From contig JADJUP010000045.1 in assembly GCA_016716965.1 (NCBI GenBank), positions 55,697 through 119,696 of the forward strand: a stretch of 64,000 bases of DNA, in the 5' to 3' direction. The stretch is from Sulfuritalea sp. GTDB lineage: Bacteria > Pseudomonadota > Gammaproteobacteria > Burkholderiales > Rhodocyclaceae. A program made the translations under genes and the position numbers. The notes under the pieces were generated by a model. That model saw nothing but the letters and a program-made list of their open reading frames with translations. It did no database searches and was not told the DNA's origin. Each line of letters opens with the position of its first letter. Position 1 is the stretch's first letter. Shown piece after piece: positions 26,872-35,666 of this stretch.

Positions 26872-27606
26872 ATGCCACGTCGCCCGCGCATCCTGCTTCC
26901 CGACTACCCGCTGCACATCGTTCAGCGCGGCATCAATCGCGAGCCCTGTTTCTTCGCCGAGGAGGACTACCAGTGCTACCTCCATTGGCTGGCGGAAGCG
27001 GCTCGCGATTGCAGCTGTGCGATTCACGCCTATGTGCTGATGACCAACCATGTCCATCTGCTGCTCACGCCGACGGTGTCCGGCGCACCGGCGCGCCTGA
27101 TGCAATCGCTGGGCCGTCGCTACGTGCAATACGCCAATCGTCAGTATCGACGCACCGGCAGCTTGTGGGAAGGGCGCTACAAATCCAGCGTCGTGCAGGC
27201 GGAAAGCTACCTGCTGGCGTGCATGCGTTACATCGAACTGAATCCGGTGCGCGCCGCCATGGTTGTCGATCCCGGCGGCTATCGCTGGTCCAGCTACCGG
27301 GCCAACGGCCTGGCCCAGTCCGACGCCCGGCTGACACCGCATCCGATTTACCTGGGACTTGATACCGATGTCGCGTCTCGCTGCCACGCCTACCGGGCGT
27401 TGTTTCGTCCGCAACTGGATGATGACGCCGCCAGTGACGTTCGCGAGGCGCTGAAGCTGGGCATGCCATTGGGCAGCGAGCGCTTTGCCGAAGCTATCTG
27501 CGCGCGACTGGGAGTCCGGCGCAACACAGGCAAGCGTGGAAGGGTATCCGGCGACGAACGCGAACCACCGACGGTGCGAGCTGAACAACAGGGATTTGGA
27601 TTCTGA
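26872..27606 (+). CDS. REP-associated tyrosine transposase (RAYT, Y1_Tnp family)
   Basis: 244 residues. The HUH motif is NHVHLLLTP (about residues 63-71), and the catalytic Tyr is probably in YVQYANRQYRRTGSLWEGRY or the following helix. MPRRPRILLPDYPLHIVQRGINRE is the usual RAYT start. RAYTs are single-copy IS200/IS605 relatives that cut REP sequences. A 21 bp perfect inverted REP pair flanks the gene, giving a complete REPtron-like unit. Several truncated relatives lie within 3 kb, so this locus has been repeatedly rearranged. Confidence 0.92.
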   Translation: MPRRPRILLPDYPLHIVQRGINREPCFFAEEDYQCYLHWLAEAARDCSCAIHAYVLMTNHVHLLLTPTVSGAPARLMQSLGRRYVQYANRQYRRTGSLWEGRYKSSVVQAESYLLACMRYIELNPVRAAMVVDPGGYRWSSYRANGLAQSDARLTPHPIYLGLDTDVASRCHAYRALFRPQLDDDAASDVREALKLGMPLGSERFAEAICARLGVRRNTGKRGRVSGDEREPPTVRAEQQGFGF

Positions 27607-27640
27607 AAATGGAGGAAGCAACGATGCGAAACGAAAAGCG

Positions 27641-27661
27641 AAATGACTCTGACCCCTTTGG
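27641..27661 (-). repeat. REP repeat, right arm flanking RAYT
   Basis: Inverted partner of 26832-26852, reading AAATGACTCTGACCCCTTTG(G) on the plus strand. Confidence 0.85.
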
Positions 27662-27776
27662 CCGACACGGCGGCAAGCGGGAAAGCAGGGAATCCGGTTT
27701 GGGGAGGTCAGGCAATGGGCAATGGCGGGACACGAAGGCCGCGATAGCGGAGCGGGGGGCATGAGGCGGGGCCGCG

Positions 27777-28016
27777 GTGAATCTCTACCTGGTGGCGGAA
27801 GGCGGCGCTCGCCGCCGACGCGATGACCGTTGGGGGGCGCCGGCGGGCCTGCCGACCGCCGTCAGCGCCAGCGATTGCGGCCAGTACCTGACGCTCACCT
27901 GCGGCGGCGAACTCATCGCCCTGATCGGCGCCATGGGCAGCGACGTCGAGACCGTCGAATTCGCTGATGGCAGCCGCTATGGGGTGGAGGAACTGATGGA
28001 TCGGGTGGCGGGGTGA
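27777..28016 (+). CDS. Small hypothetical protein or fragment (79 aa)
   Basis: Open frame from a GTG with no clear ribosome binding site. The C-terminal part (VETVEFADGSRYGVEELMDRVAG) resembles the last repeat of RTX/haemolysin-type proteins (FADGT...), so this may be the tail of a lost larger gene. It lies in the RAYT/REP zone. Weakly supported. Confidence 0.3.
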   Translation: MNLYLVAEGGARRRRDDRWGAPAGLPTAVSASDCGQYLTLTCGGELIALIGAMGSDVETVEFADGSRYGVEELMDRVAG

Positions 28017-28069
28017 ATGGCGGGCAGGTTGGCGCTGCGGGGTTGGAACGAGGGACAGAAAGTTTTAGC

Positions 28070-28117
28070 GATTTGAGGAGAGAAAAATGAAAAGAAATGT
28101 GACCCCTTTAGTTCTCT
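28070..28117 (+). repeat. REP-associated repeat carrying a ribosome binding site and ATG (copy 3)
   Basis: ATTTGAGGAGAGAAAAATGA followed by AATGTGACCCCTTTAG. Here the embedded ATG opens the 28087 gene. Confidence 0.65.
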
Positions 28118-28872
28118 TTGTTCAAGGGAGCGAGCCAACTAGGTTACAGCGAACGCGATTGCGGCGATTCGATATCCATGTGGCAGGGGTTATCGCTACG
28201 GTTTGCCTGGCATTCGCGACGGCCGCTTGCGGTCGCGGGTTACCCGATCCGGTGGTGAAGAAGGACGGTGTCGCGACGATACCGATCAACGGCTTGTTGT
28301 TTGTCATTCCGGAGAAGACTTGGCTGACGGGATACTCCCGCAACTCGACCGACGGACTGGTGGCCGGCTTCTCGCTTCACGCGGCGGCGCCTAAGGTGGA
28401 ACCGTGGAGTCCCGAACGCCAACAGCAGATGTACAAGATGCTTGGGTGGGGCAATCGAATCGAAGTCCGAATCGCAAGCAATAAGGGGCAGCCACTTCTC
28501 AAACAGACACCCGAATGGATTGCATCGAACAGACGAGGTTGCCGGTTTCAGGCTTCGCCCTTACACAAGGCCAAGAATGTCCTGTTCTGCGAAACCACCG
28601 AAAAGAAGCTGTTCGGTCTCATCGAAGACGGTGTCTTTCGCTACCAAATCAAATGTGACAGCGATAAAGAAAAGGCCAGCTATAAGTTCCTGACTGATCC
28701 AGAGTGCCATTTGTGGTTCATCTATCGAGAGAAGTTGAGCGTCGATACCGTCTTTGCGGAACGCTACTTCGTGCATGGCTTCGACATGGCACGCGCCATA
28801 GAACGGGTACTGACAGAATTTGACATGACCGAGCAAGATCACGCGGGCAACCGCAAAGGGGAGACGAAATGA
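28087..28872 (+). CDS. Hypothetical lipoprotein-like protein (261 aa)
   Basis: Not recognised. The first residues (MKRNVTPLVLF) are encoded by a REP-associated repeat that also supplies the AGGAGAG site. After about 25 charged residues comes a signal-like segment (IHVAGVIATVCLAFATAAC) with a possible lipobox TAAC. If a later start were used the protein would be an ordinary lipoprotein, but no ATG stands at a suitable place. The mature part has four Cys (GCRFQAS, LFCETTEKK, IKCDSDKE, DPECHLWF), probably two disulfides. G+C is lower than the neighbours. Confidence 0.6.
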   Translation: MKRNVTPLVLFVQGSEPTRLQRTRLRRFDIHVAGVIATVCLAFATAACGRGLPDPVVKKDGVATIPINGLLFVIPEKTWLTGYSRNSTDGLVAGFSLHAAAPKVEPWSPERQQQMYKMLGWGNRIEVRIASNKGQPLLKQTPEWIASNRRGCRFQASPLHKAKNVLFCETTEKKLFGLIEDGVFRYQIKCDSDKEKASYKFLTDPECHLWFIYREKLSVDTVFAERYFVHGFDMARAIERVLTEFDMTEQDHAGNRKGETK

Positions 28873-28985
28873 CCAAACCAAAGGGGTCAGCATCGATTTT
28901 GTTTTGACCTGACCCAGACCAGACCATGCCACGCCGCCCGCGAATCCATCTTGCCGGAATCCCGCTGCATATCGTCCAGCGCTGC
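28872..28985 (+). pseudogene. REP arm plus N-terminal RAYT fragment
   Basis: A REP core CCAAAGGGGTCAGCATCGAT (28879 on) is followed at 28926 by MPRRPRIHLAGIPLHIVQR, nearly identical to the first 19 residues of the intact RAYT, after which similarity stops. Confidence 0.75.
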
Positions 28986-29069
28986 CCCGCTTGGCGCTGG
29001 GCCATGGTTCGCAGCGCCGGGATCCAGCGCCTCGACATCGTTCAAACGCCGCCGCGCAGACCGAAATCC

Positions 29070-31001
29070 TTACGGCTCGCGAAAGACGGTAGCCGACATT
29101 TTCTCGGCAAACCACGCGGAATAGCGCAGCGCGAGGTGCCCGGAATCGTAGGTCGTCAATTCCGTTTTTGCCGCGTCGATCCATACCCTGCATTTGCCCT
29201 GCTCGACGCACATGATGTCGAGCGCCGAAACGAATTCGCCGCCGGCGCGAGTCGTCGCCAGCTTCATCTCGCGATCGACGATGAATGCCATCTGGTCGAA
29301 GCCGGTGGCGGTGGTGTCGGGAACGCTGCCCAGCCGGTCCTTCTTCATGTCTGCCGCCAGGGCCCGTGCCAGCGAGGGCTGCCACATGGGGACCGGGCCG
29401 ACGACGACCACGCGCGGGATTCCGGCGGCCTTGAGGTGGCTTATCGTGGGGCCGATCACGTCGAGCGTGGCGGCATGCCGGTCGAAGGTCCATCGGCTGG
29501 CCAGGATCACGACTTCCGGCTTGATGGAGCGGATGGCTTCCAGCGCGCGCCGGCGCATGATGTCGCACTTGTTGTTGCCCTCGCCGACGCCGCGTATCAG
29601 CGACGGACACTGGCTTACCGTCAGTTGCGCCAGGCGCCAGCCCTGCAGGTCCGCCTGCTGCTGGAGCCCGGGCCAGAGGTGGGCGGCATGCGAGTCGCCC
29701 CACAGCACGATGCGCGGCCCGCTCGCCGTGCCCCCCATGCATTCGGCGCCGAACTCGACGTCCACGTTCAGGTTCACGAAGCAGTTGCGGCCCTCGCGCC
29801 AAATATCGTGGTCGGGTCGCGGGTAGTTCTCCATCCAGACCAGGGCCGGTGTCGAACTGCCCTGCGCAACCTTGGTGACGGGAATGGCGATCGCGCCGAC
29901 CAGCACTAGGGAAGCCCATAGCGCCCGGGTCGTATTGGCCGACGCCAGCGGCGCCTGGGTCCGAAACGGACGCTCGATGTATCGGGTGGTGATCCACGCC
30001 AGCACGAGCGTGAGGCAAAGCAAGGCACCGGCCATCCATTCGGAGAGTTGCGCTCCCGTAGCGTAGCGGGAGAAAACCAGGATGGGCCAGTGCCAGAGGT
30101 AGGCGGCATAGCTGATGCCGCCCATCCAGCGCAGGGCCGGACTGGCAAGAACCACGCGATTGAACCCACGCGATGGCGTCGCGGCCAGGATGCAGAATGA
30201 TCCGATGACCGGGAGCGCGGCCTGCCACCCGGGAAACGACTGGCTTTCGGTCAACAGCAGGAAGGATGCGGCCAGCAGCGCCGCACCCGTGGCCGAGAAC
30301 GCCGGTGACTTCGGCACGAACGTCGACCCCCTGCCATGTTCGTAAGCGGCCAGGGCTGAACCGGCCAGCAATTCCCAGAACCGCGTCATCGGCAGGTAGA
30401 AGGCGGCGTTGCCGTCCTTCGCCGTGACGACGACACAGGCGACAAAGGATGCGACTGTCGCCAGGGCGAGCACCAGGCCGAGGTGATGCCTGCAATATCG
30501 CCAGAGGAGGATCAAGGTAACCGGCAGCAGCGCATAGAACTGCTCTTCGACCCCGAGCGACCAAAGATGTATCAGCGGCTGGTAGGCGGCTTCGGTCTCG
30601 AAATAGCCCGATACCGACAAGGCCCAGAAGTTGGCCATGAAAACCGCCGTCGCCGCCACCTGAAGGCCGAGCGCCTTGTAGTCCTCGCTGCCCACGACGA
30701 AAGGCGCGACGCAGAGCGAGGCCAACAGCACGGTCACCAGCGCCGGGAAGATCCGCCGCGCCCGCCGCCCGTAGAAGGTCGACAGCTTGAATCGTCCGTC
30801 GGCAAGCTCGGCGATGATCAGTCGGGCGACGACATAGCCGGAGATGACGAAAAATACATCGACGCCGGCGAAGCCGCCGCTCAACCAGGATGGGAAGGCG
30901 TGGAAGACCAGCACCGCCAGTACCGCGACGCCGCGCAGCCCCTCGATATCGGGTCGCCATGGAAGCCCCGATTGCGAAACACGGGATTCGGGATTAAGCA
31001 A
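29070..31001 (-). CDS. Acyltransferase 3 (OafA/YrhL) with C-terminal SGNH domain
   Basis: 643 residues. The N-terminal Acyltransferase_3 domain (residues about 15-370) has some ten membrane helices, with RPDIEGLRGVAVLAVLVFHA and GVDVFFVISGYV as its signature. The C-terminal periplasmic SGNH-hydrolase domain (about 430-640) has GDSHAAHLWP with the Ser nucleophile and a late YDSGHLALRYS containing the catalytic His. Such two-domain proteins O-acetylate lipopolysaccharide O-antigen or other surface glycans. No glycan cluster is adjacent. Confidence 0.93.
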   Translation of the reverse strand: MLNPESRVSQSGLPWRPDIEGLRGVAVLAVLVFHAFPSWLSGGFAGVDVFFVISGYVVARLIIAELADGRFKLSTFYGRRARRIFPALVTVLLASLCVAPFVVGSEDYKALGLQVAATAVFMANFWALSVSGYFETEAAYQPLIHLWSLGVEEQFYALLPVTLILLWRYCRHHLGLVLALATVASFVACVVVTAKDGNAAFYLPMTRFWELLAGSALAAYEHGRGSTFVPKSPAFSATGAALLAASFLLLTESQSFPGWQAALPVIGSFCILAATPSRGFNRVVLASPALRWMGGISYAAYLWHWPILVFSRYATGAQLSEWMAGALLCLTLVLAWITTRYIERPFRTQAPLASANTTRALWASLVLVGAIAIPVTKVAQGSSTPALVWMENYPRPDHDIWREGRNCFVNLNVDVEFGAECMGGTASGPRIVLWGDSHAAHLWPGLQQQADLQGWRLAQLTVSQCPSLIRGVGEGNNKCDIMRRRALEAIRSIKPEVVILASRWTFDRHAATLDVIGPTISHLKAAGIPRVVVVGPVPMWQPSLARALAADMKKDRLGSVPDTTATGFDQMAFIVDREMKLATTRAGGEFVSALDIMCVEQGKCRVWIDAAKTELTTYDSGHLALRYSAWFAEKMSATVFREP

Positions 31002-31121
31002 TTTGTCTCGGAAGACTCCGGATGGGTCCAGATGGGAAAGGCGCCCTGCGGCAAAGCCGCTCGCCGGACTTTACCGGAGAAACCCCGGCACCTCGGCGGG
31101 GAATGCCAGGTGCAGCCCGGC

Positions 31122-32291
31122 TCAGCCCGCGTCCGGCCCGCGTTCGCGGCGATTGCCGCCGGCGACGATTTCGATGTTGTAGAGCCGGCATTCCAGCGCG
31201 CCGTTGAAGAGCGGGATCTTGCGCGAAGTCTGCAGGCGGATCAGCTTGGGCAGGCGCGTGTCGGCGGAGAGGAACCAGCAGCTCCAGCCGGCGAAATGCT
31301 GCTTGAGTGCGTTGCCCAGCGCCGGGTAGAAGGCGGCGAGTTCTTCCTCGCTGCCCAGGCGTTCGCCATAGGGCGGGTTGGCCACCAGCACGCCGGCAGG
31401 CGCCGGCGCGGCGCGGTTCAGCAGGTCGGCCCTTTCCAGCGTGACGAGGTCGTCGAGGCCGGCGCCGGCCAGGTTCTGCCGGGTGCGCGCCACGGCGTCG
31501 GCGTCGATGTCACTGCCATACAGCGGCAGCGCGCCAGCCTCGCGGCGGCGCTCGGCGGCGGCGCGCTGCAGCGTGCGCCAGAGGCCGGCATCGAAGGACT
31601 TGAGGTGTTCGAAGCCGAAGTCGCCCGGCTCGCGCGAGAGGCCGGGCGCGTCGTCGAGCGCCATCTGCGCCGCTTCGAGCAGGAAGGTCCCGCTGCCGCA
31701 CATCGGGTCGAGCAGGGCGGTGCCGGGTTGCCAGCCGGAAAGGCGCAGGATGCCGGCGGCGAGGTTTTCCTTGAGCGGCGCGCCGACCTTGGCCAGCTTG
31801 TGGCCGCGCACGTAGAGCGGTTCGCCCGAGGTGTCGAGGTAGAGCGTGGCCTGGTCGGCGGTGACGAAGAGGTGGATGCGCACCTCGGGGTTCTTCGTAT
31901 TCACGCTGGGGCGGCGCCCGGTGTCGGCGCGGAAGCGGTCGCAGACGGCATCCTTGACCTTGAGCGTGATGAACTCGATGCTCTTCAGCGGCGAGCGGAT
32001 CGCGGTGACATAGACGCGGATCGAGCGATCCACCGAAAACAGCCGCGTCCAGTCGATGTCGTGCGCCAGGCGGTAGATGTCGGCTTCATTGCGATAGCCG
32101 CCGCGCGCCACGCGCCACAGCACGCGCGTCGCGATGCGCGATTCGAGGTTGATGCGGTAGCCGGTGTCGATGCCGCCGCTGCAACTGGCGCCGCCCGGTA
32201 CCGTCGCCACATCCTTGCCGCCGGCCTGGACGAGGTCTTCCGCGAGCAGCGCTTCGAGGCCGCGCGGGCAGGTGGCGAAATAGTGGTTCAC
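31122..32291 (-). CDS. rlmL: RlmL-type 23S rRNA guanine-N2 methyltransferase (THUMP + methylase)
   Basis: 389 residues. The N-terminal THUMP domain (about 60-160) is followed by a class I SAM methyltransferase (UPF0020) with LLDPMCGSGTFLLEAA and catalytic NPPYGERLG. It corresponds to the RlmL half of E. coli RlmKL, which makes m2G2445 of 23S rRNA; the RlmK half is absent, as in many beta-proteobacteria. ATG at 32291. Confidence 0.88.
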   Translation of the reverse strand: MNHYFATCPRGLEALLAEDLVQAGGKDVATVPGGASCSGGIDTGYRINLESRIATRVLWRVARGGYRNEADIYRLAHDIDWTRLFSVDRSIRVYVTAIRSPLKSIEFITLKVKDAVCDRFRADTGRRPSVNTKNPEVRIHLFVTADQATLYLDTSGEPLYVRGHKLAKVGAPLKENLAAGILRLSGWQPGTALLDPMCGSGTFLLEAAQMALDDAPGLSREPGDFGFEHLKSFDAGLWRTLQRAAAERRREAGALPLYGSDIDADAVARTRQNLAGAGLDDLVTLERADLLNRAAPAPAGVLVANPPYGERLGSEEELAAFYPALGNALKQHFAGWSCWFLSADTRLPKLIRLQTSRKIPLFNGALECRLYNIEIVAGGNRRERGPDAG

Positions 32292-32321
32292 GGCGGGAGT
32301 CCTGTAGCGCGGGCGGGTGGG

Positions 32322-32738
32322 TCAGAAGGGCTTCAGCACCGCGAGGTAGCAGACGGCGACCAGCGCCAGCACCGGTACCTCGTTGAAGAAGCGGAACCAG
32401 ACGTGGCTCTTGATCGAACTGCCCTCGGCGAATTCGGCGAGCAGCATGCCGCACCAGACGTGGTAGGCGGCCAGGCCGATCACCAGGGTGGTCTTGGCGT
32501 GCAGCCAGCCGCCGGTGAAGCCGTAGCCGAACCACAGCCAGAGGCCCAGCGCGATGGCGAGCACGCCGAGCGGCGTCATGAAGCGGAACAACTTGCGCGC
32601 CATCAGCAGCAGGCGCTCGCGTTCGGCCACGCTGTCGGCGGGGACCATGGCGAGGTTGACGAAGATGCGCGGCAGGTAGAACAGCCCGGCGAACCAGCTG
32701 GTGACGAAGACGATGTGGAAGGTTTTTACCCAGAGCAT
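32322..32738 (-). CDS. hemJ: HemJ-type protoporphyrinogen IX oxidase (CopD-like membrane protein)
   Basis: 138 residues and four membrane helices. Start LWVKTFHIVFVTSWFAGLFYLPRIFV and HAKTTLVIGLAAYHVWCG contain the two conserved His of HemJ. HemJ oxidises protoporphyrinogen IX to protoporphyrin IX in haem synthesis in bacteria lacking HemG and HemY. The upstream SDR gene overlaps its start by 13 bases. Confidence 0.88.
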   Translation of the reverse strand: MLWVKTFHIVFVTSWFAGLFYLPRIFVNLAMVPADSVAERERLLLMARKLFRFMTPLGVLAIALGLWLWFGYGFTGGWLHAKTTLVIGLAAYHVWCGMLLAEFAEGSSIKSHVWFRFFNEVPVLALVAVCYLAVLKPF

Positions 32739-33616
32739 GGTCTGATTCCCTGTTTCGCGGCGGCGATGCCGTCGCCTACGGTCGGATAGCGCAAACGCAG
32801 TTGCAGCTCGCGCTTCATCCGGGTGTTGTCGAGCCGCCGCGATTCGCTCATGAATGACCACTGCATCGCCGGTACGGCGCGGCGCACCTCCTCGCGCGGC
32901 AGGCGCGGGGCGCGCGGCAGGGCGAAGGCGTCGGCCAGCGCGTCGAACCATTCGCCCATCGCCAGCGTCGAGTCGTCGCTGATGTTGTAGGCGCGATTGG
33001 GCCGCGCGCGCGCCAGCGCGGCGATGCAGGCGCGGCCGAGGTCTTCGGCGTGGATGTGGTTGGTGTGGCTGTCCTCGGCGTGCAGCATCAGCGGCAGTCC
33101 GCGGTGCAGGCGTTCCAGCGGCAGCCGGTCGCCGGCATAGATGCCCGGCGCGCGCAGGATGCTGACCTGGCAGCGGCGCCCGCGCTGGCGGCCGAAGCGG
33201 CGCAGGCGGCGTTCCGCATCGACGCGCCGTGCCGCGCGCGCCGACTGCGCAGCGGCCGGCCGGGTTTCGTCGACGCGGGCGCCGCCGCAGTCGCCGTAGA
33301 TGCCGCTGGTGCTGATGTACACGAGTTGGCGTGGTAGACTTTTTCCGCGTTGCAGGGCGGCCAGCAGGTTACGTGTGCGGCTGTCGCCGCTTCCCTGCGC
33401 CGGCGGCGGCGCGCTGTGGATCACGGCGTCGGCGATGCCGGCCAGGCGCGACAGGGTGTCGGGACGGTCGAGGTCGCCTTCGATCTGCGTGACACCGAGC
33501 GCCGCCAGTTGCGGATCGCGGTGGCGCACCAGCGCCAGCACGTTCCAGCGCGGCACCAGGCTCGGCAGCGTGCGGCGCATGACGTCGCCGCAGCCGATTA
33601 TCAGCAATCTTCGCAT
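32726..33616 (-). CDS. NAD(P)-dependent epimerase/SDR family protein
   Basis: 296 residues, extended SDR-like. The nucleotide motif is degenerate (LLIIGCGDVMRRTLPSL). The catalytic YxxxK is missing: YISTSGIYGDCGG has the Tyr, but no Lys four residues later. It resembles YeeZ-type proteins, whose substrate is unknown. It overlaps hemJ, so the two are cotranscribed. Divergent from the reductase gene at 33631 with only 14 bases between starts. Confidence 0.85.
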   Translation of the reverse strand: MRRLLIIGCGDVMRRTLPSLVPRWNVLALVRHRDPQLAALGVTQIEGDLDRPDTLSRLAGIADAVIHSAPPPAQGSGDSRTRNLLAALQRGKSLPRQLVYISTSGIYGDCGGARVDETRPAAAQSARAARRVDAERRLRRFGRQRGRRCQVSILRAPGIYAGDRLPLERLHRGLPLMLHAEDSHTNHIHAEDLGRACIAALARARPNRAYNISDDSTLAMGEWFDALADAFALPRAPRLPREEVRRAVPAMQWSFMSESRRLDNTRMKRELQLRLRYPTVGDGIAAAKQGIRPCSG

Positions 33617-33630
33617 CGGACGATTATCGC

Positions 33631-34686
33631 ATGGCCCCAGTCGCCTCCTTTCGCGTCACGCTCGAACCGAGCGGACACAGCTTCACCACCGACGGCAGCG
33701 ACACGGTGCTGCAGGCCGCGCTCGACGCCGGCCTGACGCTGCCCTACGGCTGCCGCAACGGCGCCTGCGGCGCCTGCAAGGGCAAGGTCCGGGACGGCCT
33801 GGTGGATCACGGCGCGGCGCAGGACCAGGCCTTGTCGACGGCGGATCGCGCCGACGGCATGGCGCTGTTCTGCTGCGCCAAGCCGCTAAGCGACCTGGTG
33901 CTGGAATGCCGCGAAGTCGGCACCGCGCGCGACATCCCGGTCAAGATCATGCCCTGCAGGGTGCAGGCGATCACCCGCGCGGCGGACGATGTGATCGTGC
34001 TCAGCCTCAAGCTGCCGGCCAACGAGCGGCTGCAGTTCCTCGCCGGCCAGTACATCGAGTTCATGCTCAAGGACGGCAAGCGCCGCGCCTTTTCCATCGC
34101 CAATGCGCCGCATGACGATGGCTTCCTGCAACTGCACATCCGCCTGATCGACGGCGGCGAATTCACCGGCCATGTCTTCAATGGCATGAAGGAGAAGGAC
34201 ATCCTGCGTTTCCAGGGCCCCTACGGCAGCTTCTTCCTGCGCGAGGAATCGGCCAAGCCGATGATCCTGCTCGCCGGCGGCACCGGCTTTGCGCCGATCA
34301 AGGCGCTGGTCGAGCATGCGCTGCACAGCCGCATCGCGCGGCCGATGGAGCTCTACTGGGGCGCGCGCAACCGCGCCGGGCTCTACCTGCCGGAATTGCC
34401 CGCGGCCTGGGCGCGCGAACACGCCGCGCTGCGCTACGTGCCGGTGCTGTCCGATGCGACGCCGGAGGATGGCTGGGACGGACGCCAGGGCCTGGTGCAT
34501 CGCGCGGTGCTGGAGGACCATGCCGACCTTTCCGCGTACCAGGTGTATGCCTGCGGCGCGCCGGCCATGATCGACGCGGCGCGCGCCGAATTCATCGCGC
34601 ATGGATTGCCGGCGGACGAGTTCTTCGCCGACGCCTTCACCTTCAATGCGCCACCCGTCGCGGCGGCGGTGCCGGAAGCGGCATGA
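33631..34686 (+). CDS. 2Fe-2S ferredoxin / FAD-NAD(P)H reductase (CDP-6-deoxy-glucoseen reductase-like)
   Basis: 351 residues. An N-terminal plant-type ferredoxin domain has cluster cysteines C41, C46 and C49 (CRNGACGAC) and C81 or C82. A ferredoxin-NADP reductase module follows: FAD site RRAFSIANAP, NAD site ILLAGGTGFAPIKAL, and a Cys-Gly near the end (VYACGAPAMI). Proteins of this type pass electrons from NAD(P)H to a partner oxygenase or radical enzyme. The usual automated name (AscD-like) is only by similarity; no sugar-modifying genes are near. Confidence 0.9.
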   Translation: MAPVASFRVTLEPSGHSFTTDGSDTVLQAALDAGLTLPYGCRNGACGACKGKVRDGLVDHGAAQDQALSTADRADGMALFCCAKPLSDLVLECREVGTARDIPVKIMPCRVQAITRAADDVIVLSLKLPANERLQFLAGQYIEFMLKDGKRRAFSIANAPHDDGFLQLHIRLIDGGEFTGHVFNGMKEKDILRFQGPYGSFFLREESAKPMILLAGGTGFAPIKALVEHALHSRIARPMELYWGARNRAGLYLPELPAAWAREHAALRYVPVLSDATPEDGWDGRQGLVHRAVLEDHADLSAYQVYACGAPAMIDAARAEFIAHGLPADEFFADAFTFNAPPVAAAVPEAA

Positions 34687-34706
34687 GCGTGCGGCGGGAC
34701 AGCGCC

Positions 34707-34755
34707 AGAAGTCGGCACCCCACAGGGACTGCCTTCGCTCGCTGACGGCACGGCG
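34707..34755 (+). repeat. Dispersed AAGTCGGCGC repeat, long form
   Basis: AGAAGTCGGCACCCCACAGG at one end and CTGACGGCACGGCG at the other. Aligns over its full length with the copy at 13041. It lies between two convergent genes. Confidence 0.75.
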
Positions 34756-34780
34756 GCGGCCCGCCGCGTATATGCCGTGC

Positions 34781-35455
34781 CTACTTCGCCCGCGGCGCCT
34801 TCGGCTTTTCCTGCGCCTTGATCGCGTCCGCTGTTGCCGAATGCCCGTTGTCGCGGGCCAATGCCTCGGCGGTCTTGCCGCTCTTGTCGCGCAATGCCGC
34901 GTTGGCCTTGCCCGCCAGCAGCAGGTCGACCAGGGCCTTCTGGTTGGTCGCCGCAGCGAGATGCAGGGCGGTGCGTTCGGCGGGATCGCGACCGTTGATG
35001 TTGGCGCCGCCGGCGAGCAGCAGCTTCGCGGATTCGGCGCTGCCGACCACGATCGCGGCATGCAGCGGCAGCATGCCATTGGCGTCGGCCAGGTCGGGCT
35101 TTGCGCCCTTTTCGAGCAGCGTCTTGACCAGTCCCGGGCGATCGCAGAATGCCGCGAAGAACAACGGTGTCCGCTTGAGGGCGCCGGCCACATTGACGTT
35201 TGCGCCGCGTTCGATTGCCTCGCCGGCGACACCCGGCTCGCCGACGACGATGGCGGCAATGAGCGCTGCTTCCGCCGCGCCCATCTCGGTATTCGTGCCG
35301 ATGAGCGGCATCCCGCAGGGAATGCCGACTGCCGGGGCCGCGGGCTGCGGTTCTTGCGGCGGAGAAGTGCGGTTGCAGGCCGCGAGCAGTCCGCTGGCGA
35401 GCAGCGCGACGATCAGCGGCAAGGGGATCCGACGGGGTACGGTGAGTGTGTTCAT
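34781..35455 (-). CDS. Ankyrin-repeat lipoprotein
   Basis: 224 residues. Signal peptide with lipobox LLAAC, a Pro-rich spacer, then about four ankyrin repeats (for example RTPLFFAAFCDRPGLVKTLLEKGA and RTALHLAAATNQKALVDLLLAGKA). The C-terminus is Lys-rich. AGGAG stands five bases before the ATG at 35455. Periplasmic ankyrin proteins act in protein binding, in some cases protecting catalases; the partner here is unknown. Confidence 0.9.
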   Translation of the reverse strand: MNTLTVPRRIPLPLIVALLASGLLAACNRTSPPQEPQPAAPAVGIPCGMPLIGTNTEMGAAEAALIAAIVVGEPGVAGEAIERGANVNVAGALKRTPLFFAAFCDRPGLVKTLLEKGAKPDLADANGMLPLHAAIVVGSAESAKLLLAGGANINGRDPAERTALHLAAATNQKALVDLLLAGKANAALRDKSGKTAEALARDNGHSATADAIKAQEKPKAPRAK

Positions 35456-35641
35456 TCTGGCTCCTGCGAAATCCGGCAAACCACCGCGGGCGGGCGAAAA
35501 GCGCCGATCTTTGTCCCGCTTCCCGCGGCCCGACCGGAGGCGTGCTCTGGTTCGGTGTCAGCGGGGACGGAGTATGCCCCAGTCACGCCCGAAGGGCCAA
35601 GCGGAGAGATGCCTGGACGCCTGCGAATGACTTGCCAGAAG

Positions 35642-35664
35642 ATGTATACGATACTAATATACAT
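35642..35664 (+). promoter_or_regulatory. Palindromic operator upstream of brnT
   Basis: Perfect inverted repeat ATGTATA / TATACAT around a 9-base centre, two bases before the toxin ATG. BrnA-type antitoxins repress their own promoter, so this is the likely autoregulatory site (inference). Confidence 0.6.
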
Positions 35665-35666
35665 TT

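Noticed and set aside
31122..32291. Truncated rlmKL pseudogene
   Set aside because: The length and motifs match stand-alone RlmL-type proteins common in beta-proteobacteria; nothing suggests loss of a C-terminal half here.
30483..32789. A 768-codon plus-strand open frame across the acyltransferase, methyltransferase and HemJ genes
   Set aside because: Antisense to three well-supported genes; composition (Arg, Glu, Gly and Ala rich) is typical of shadow frames.
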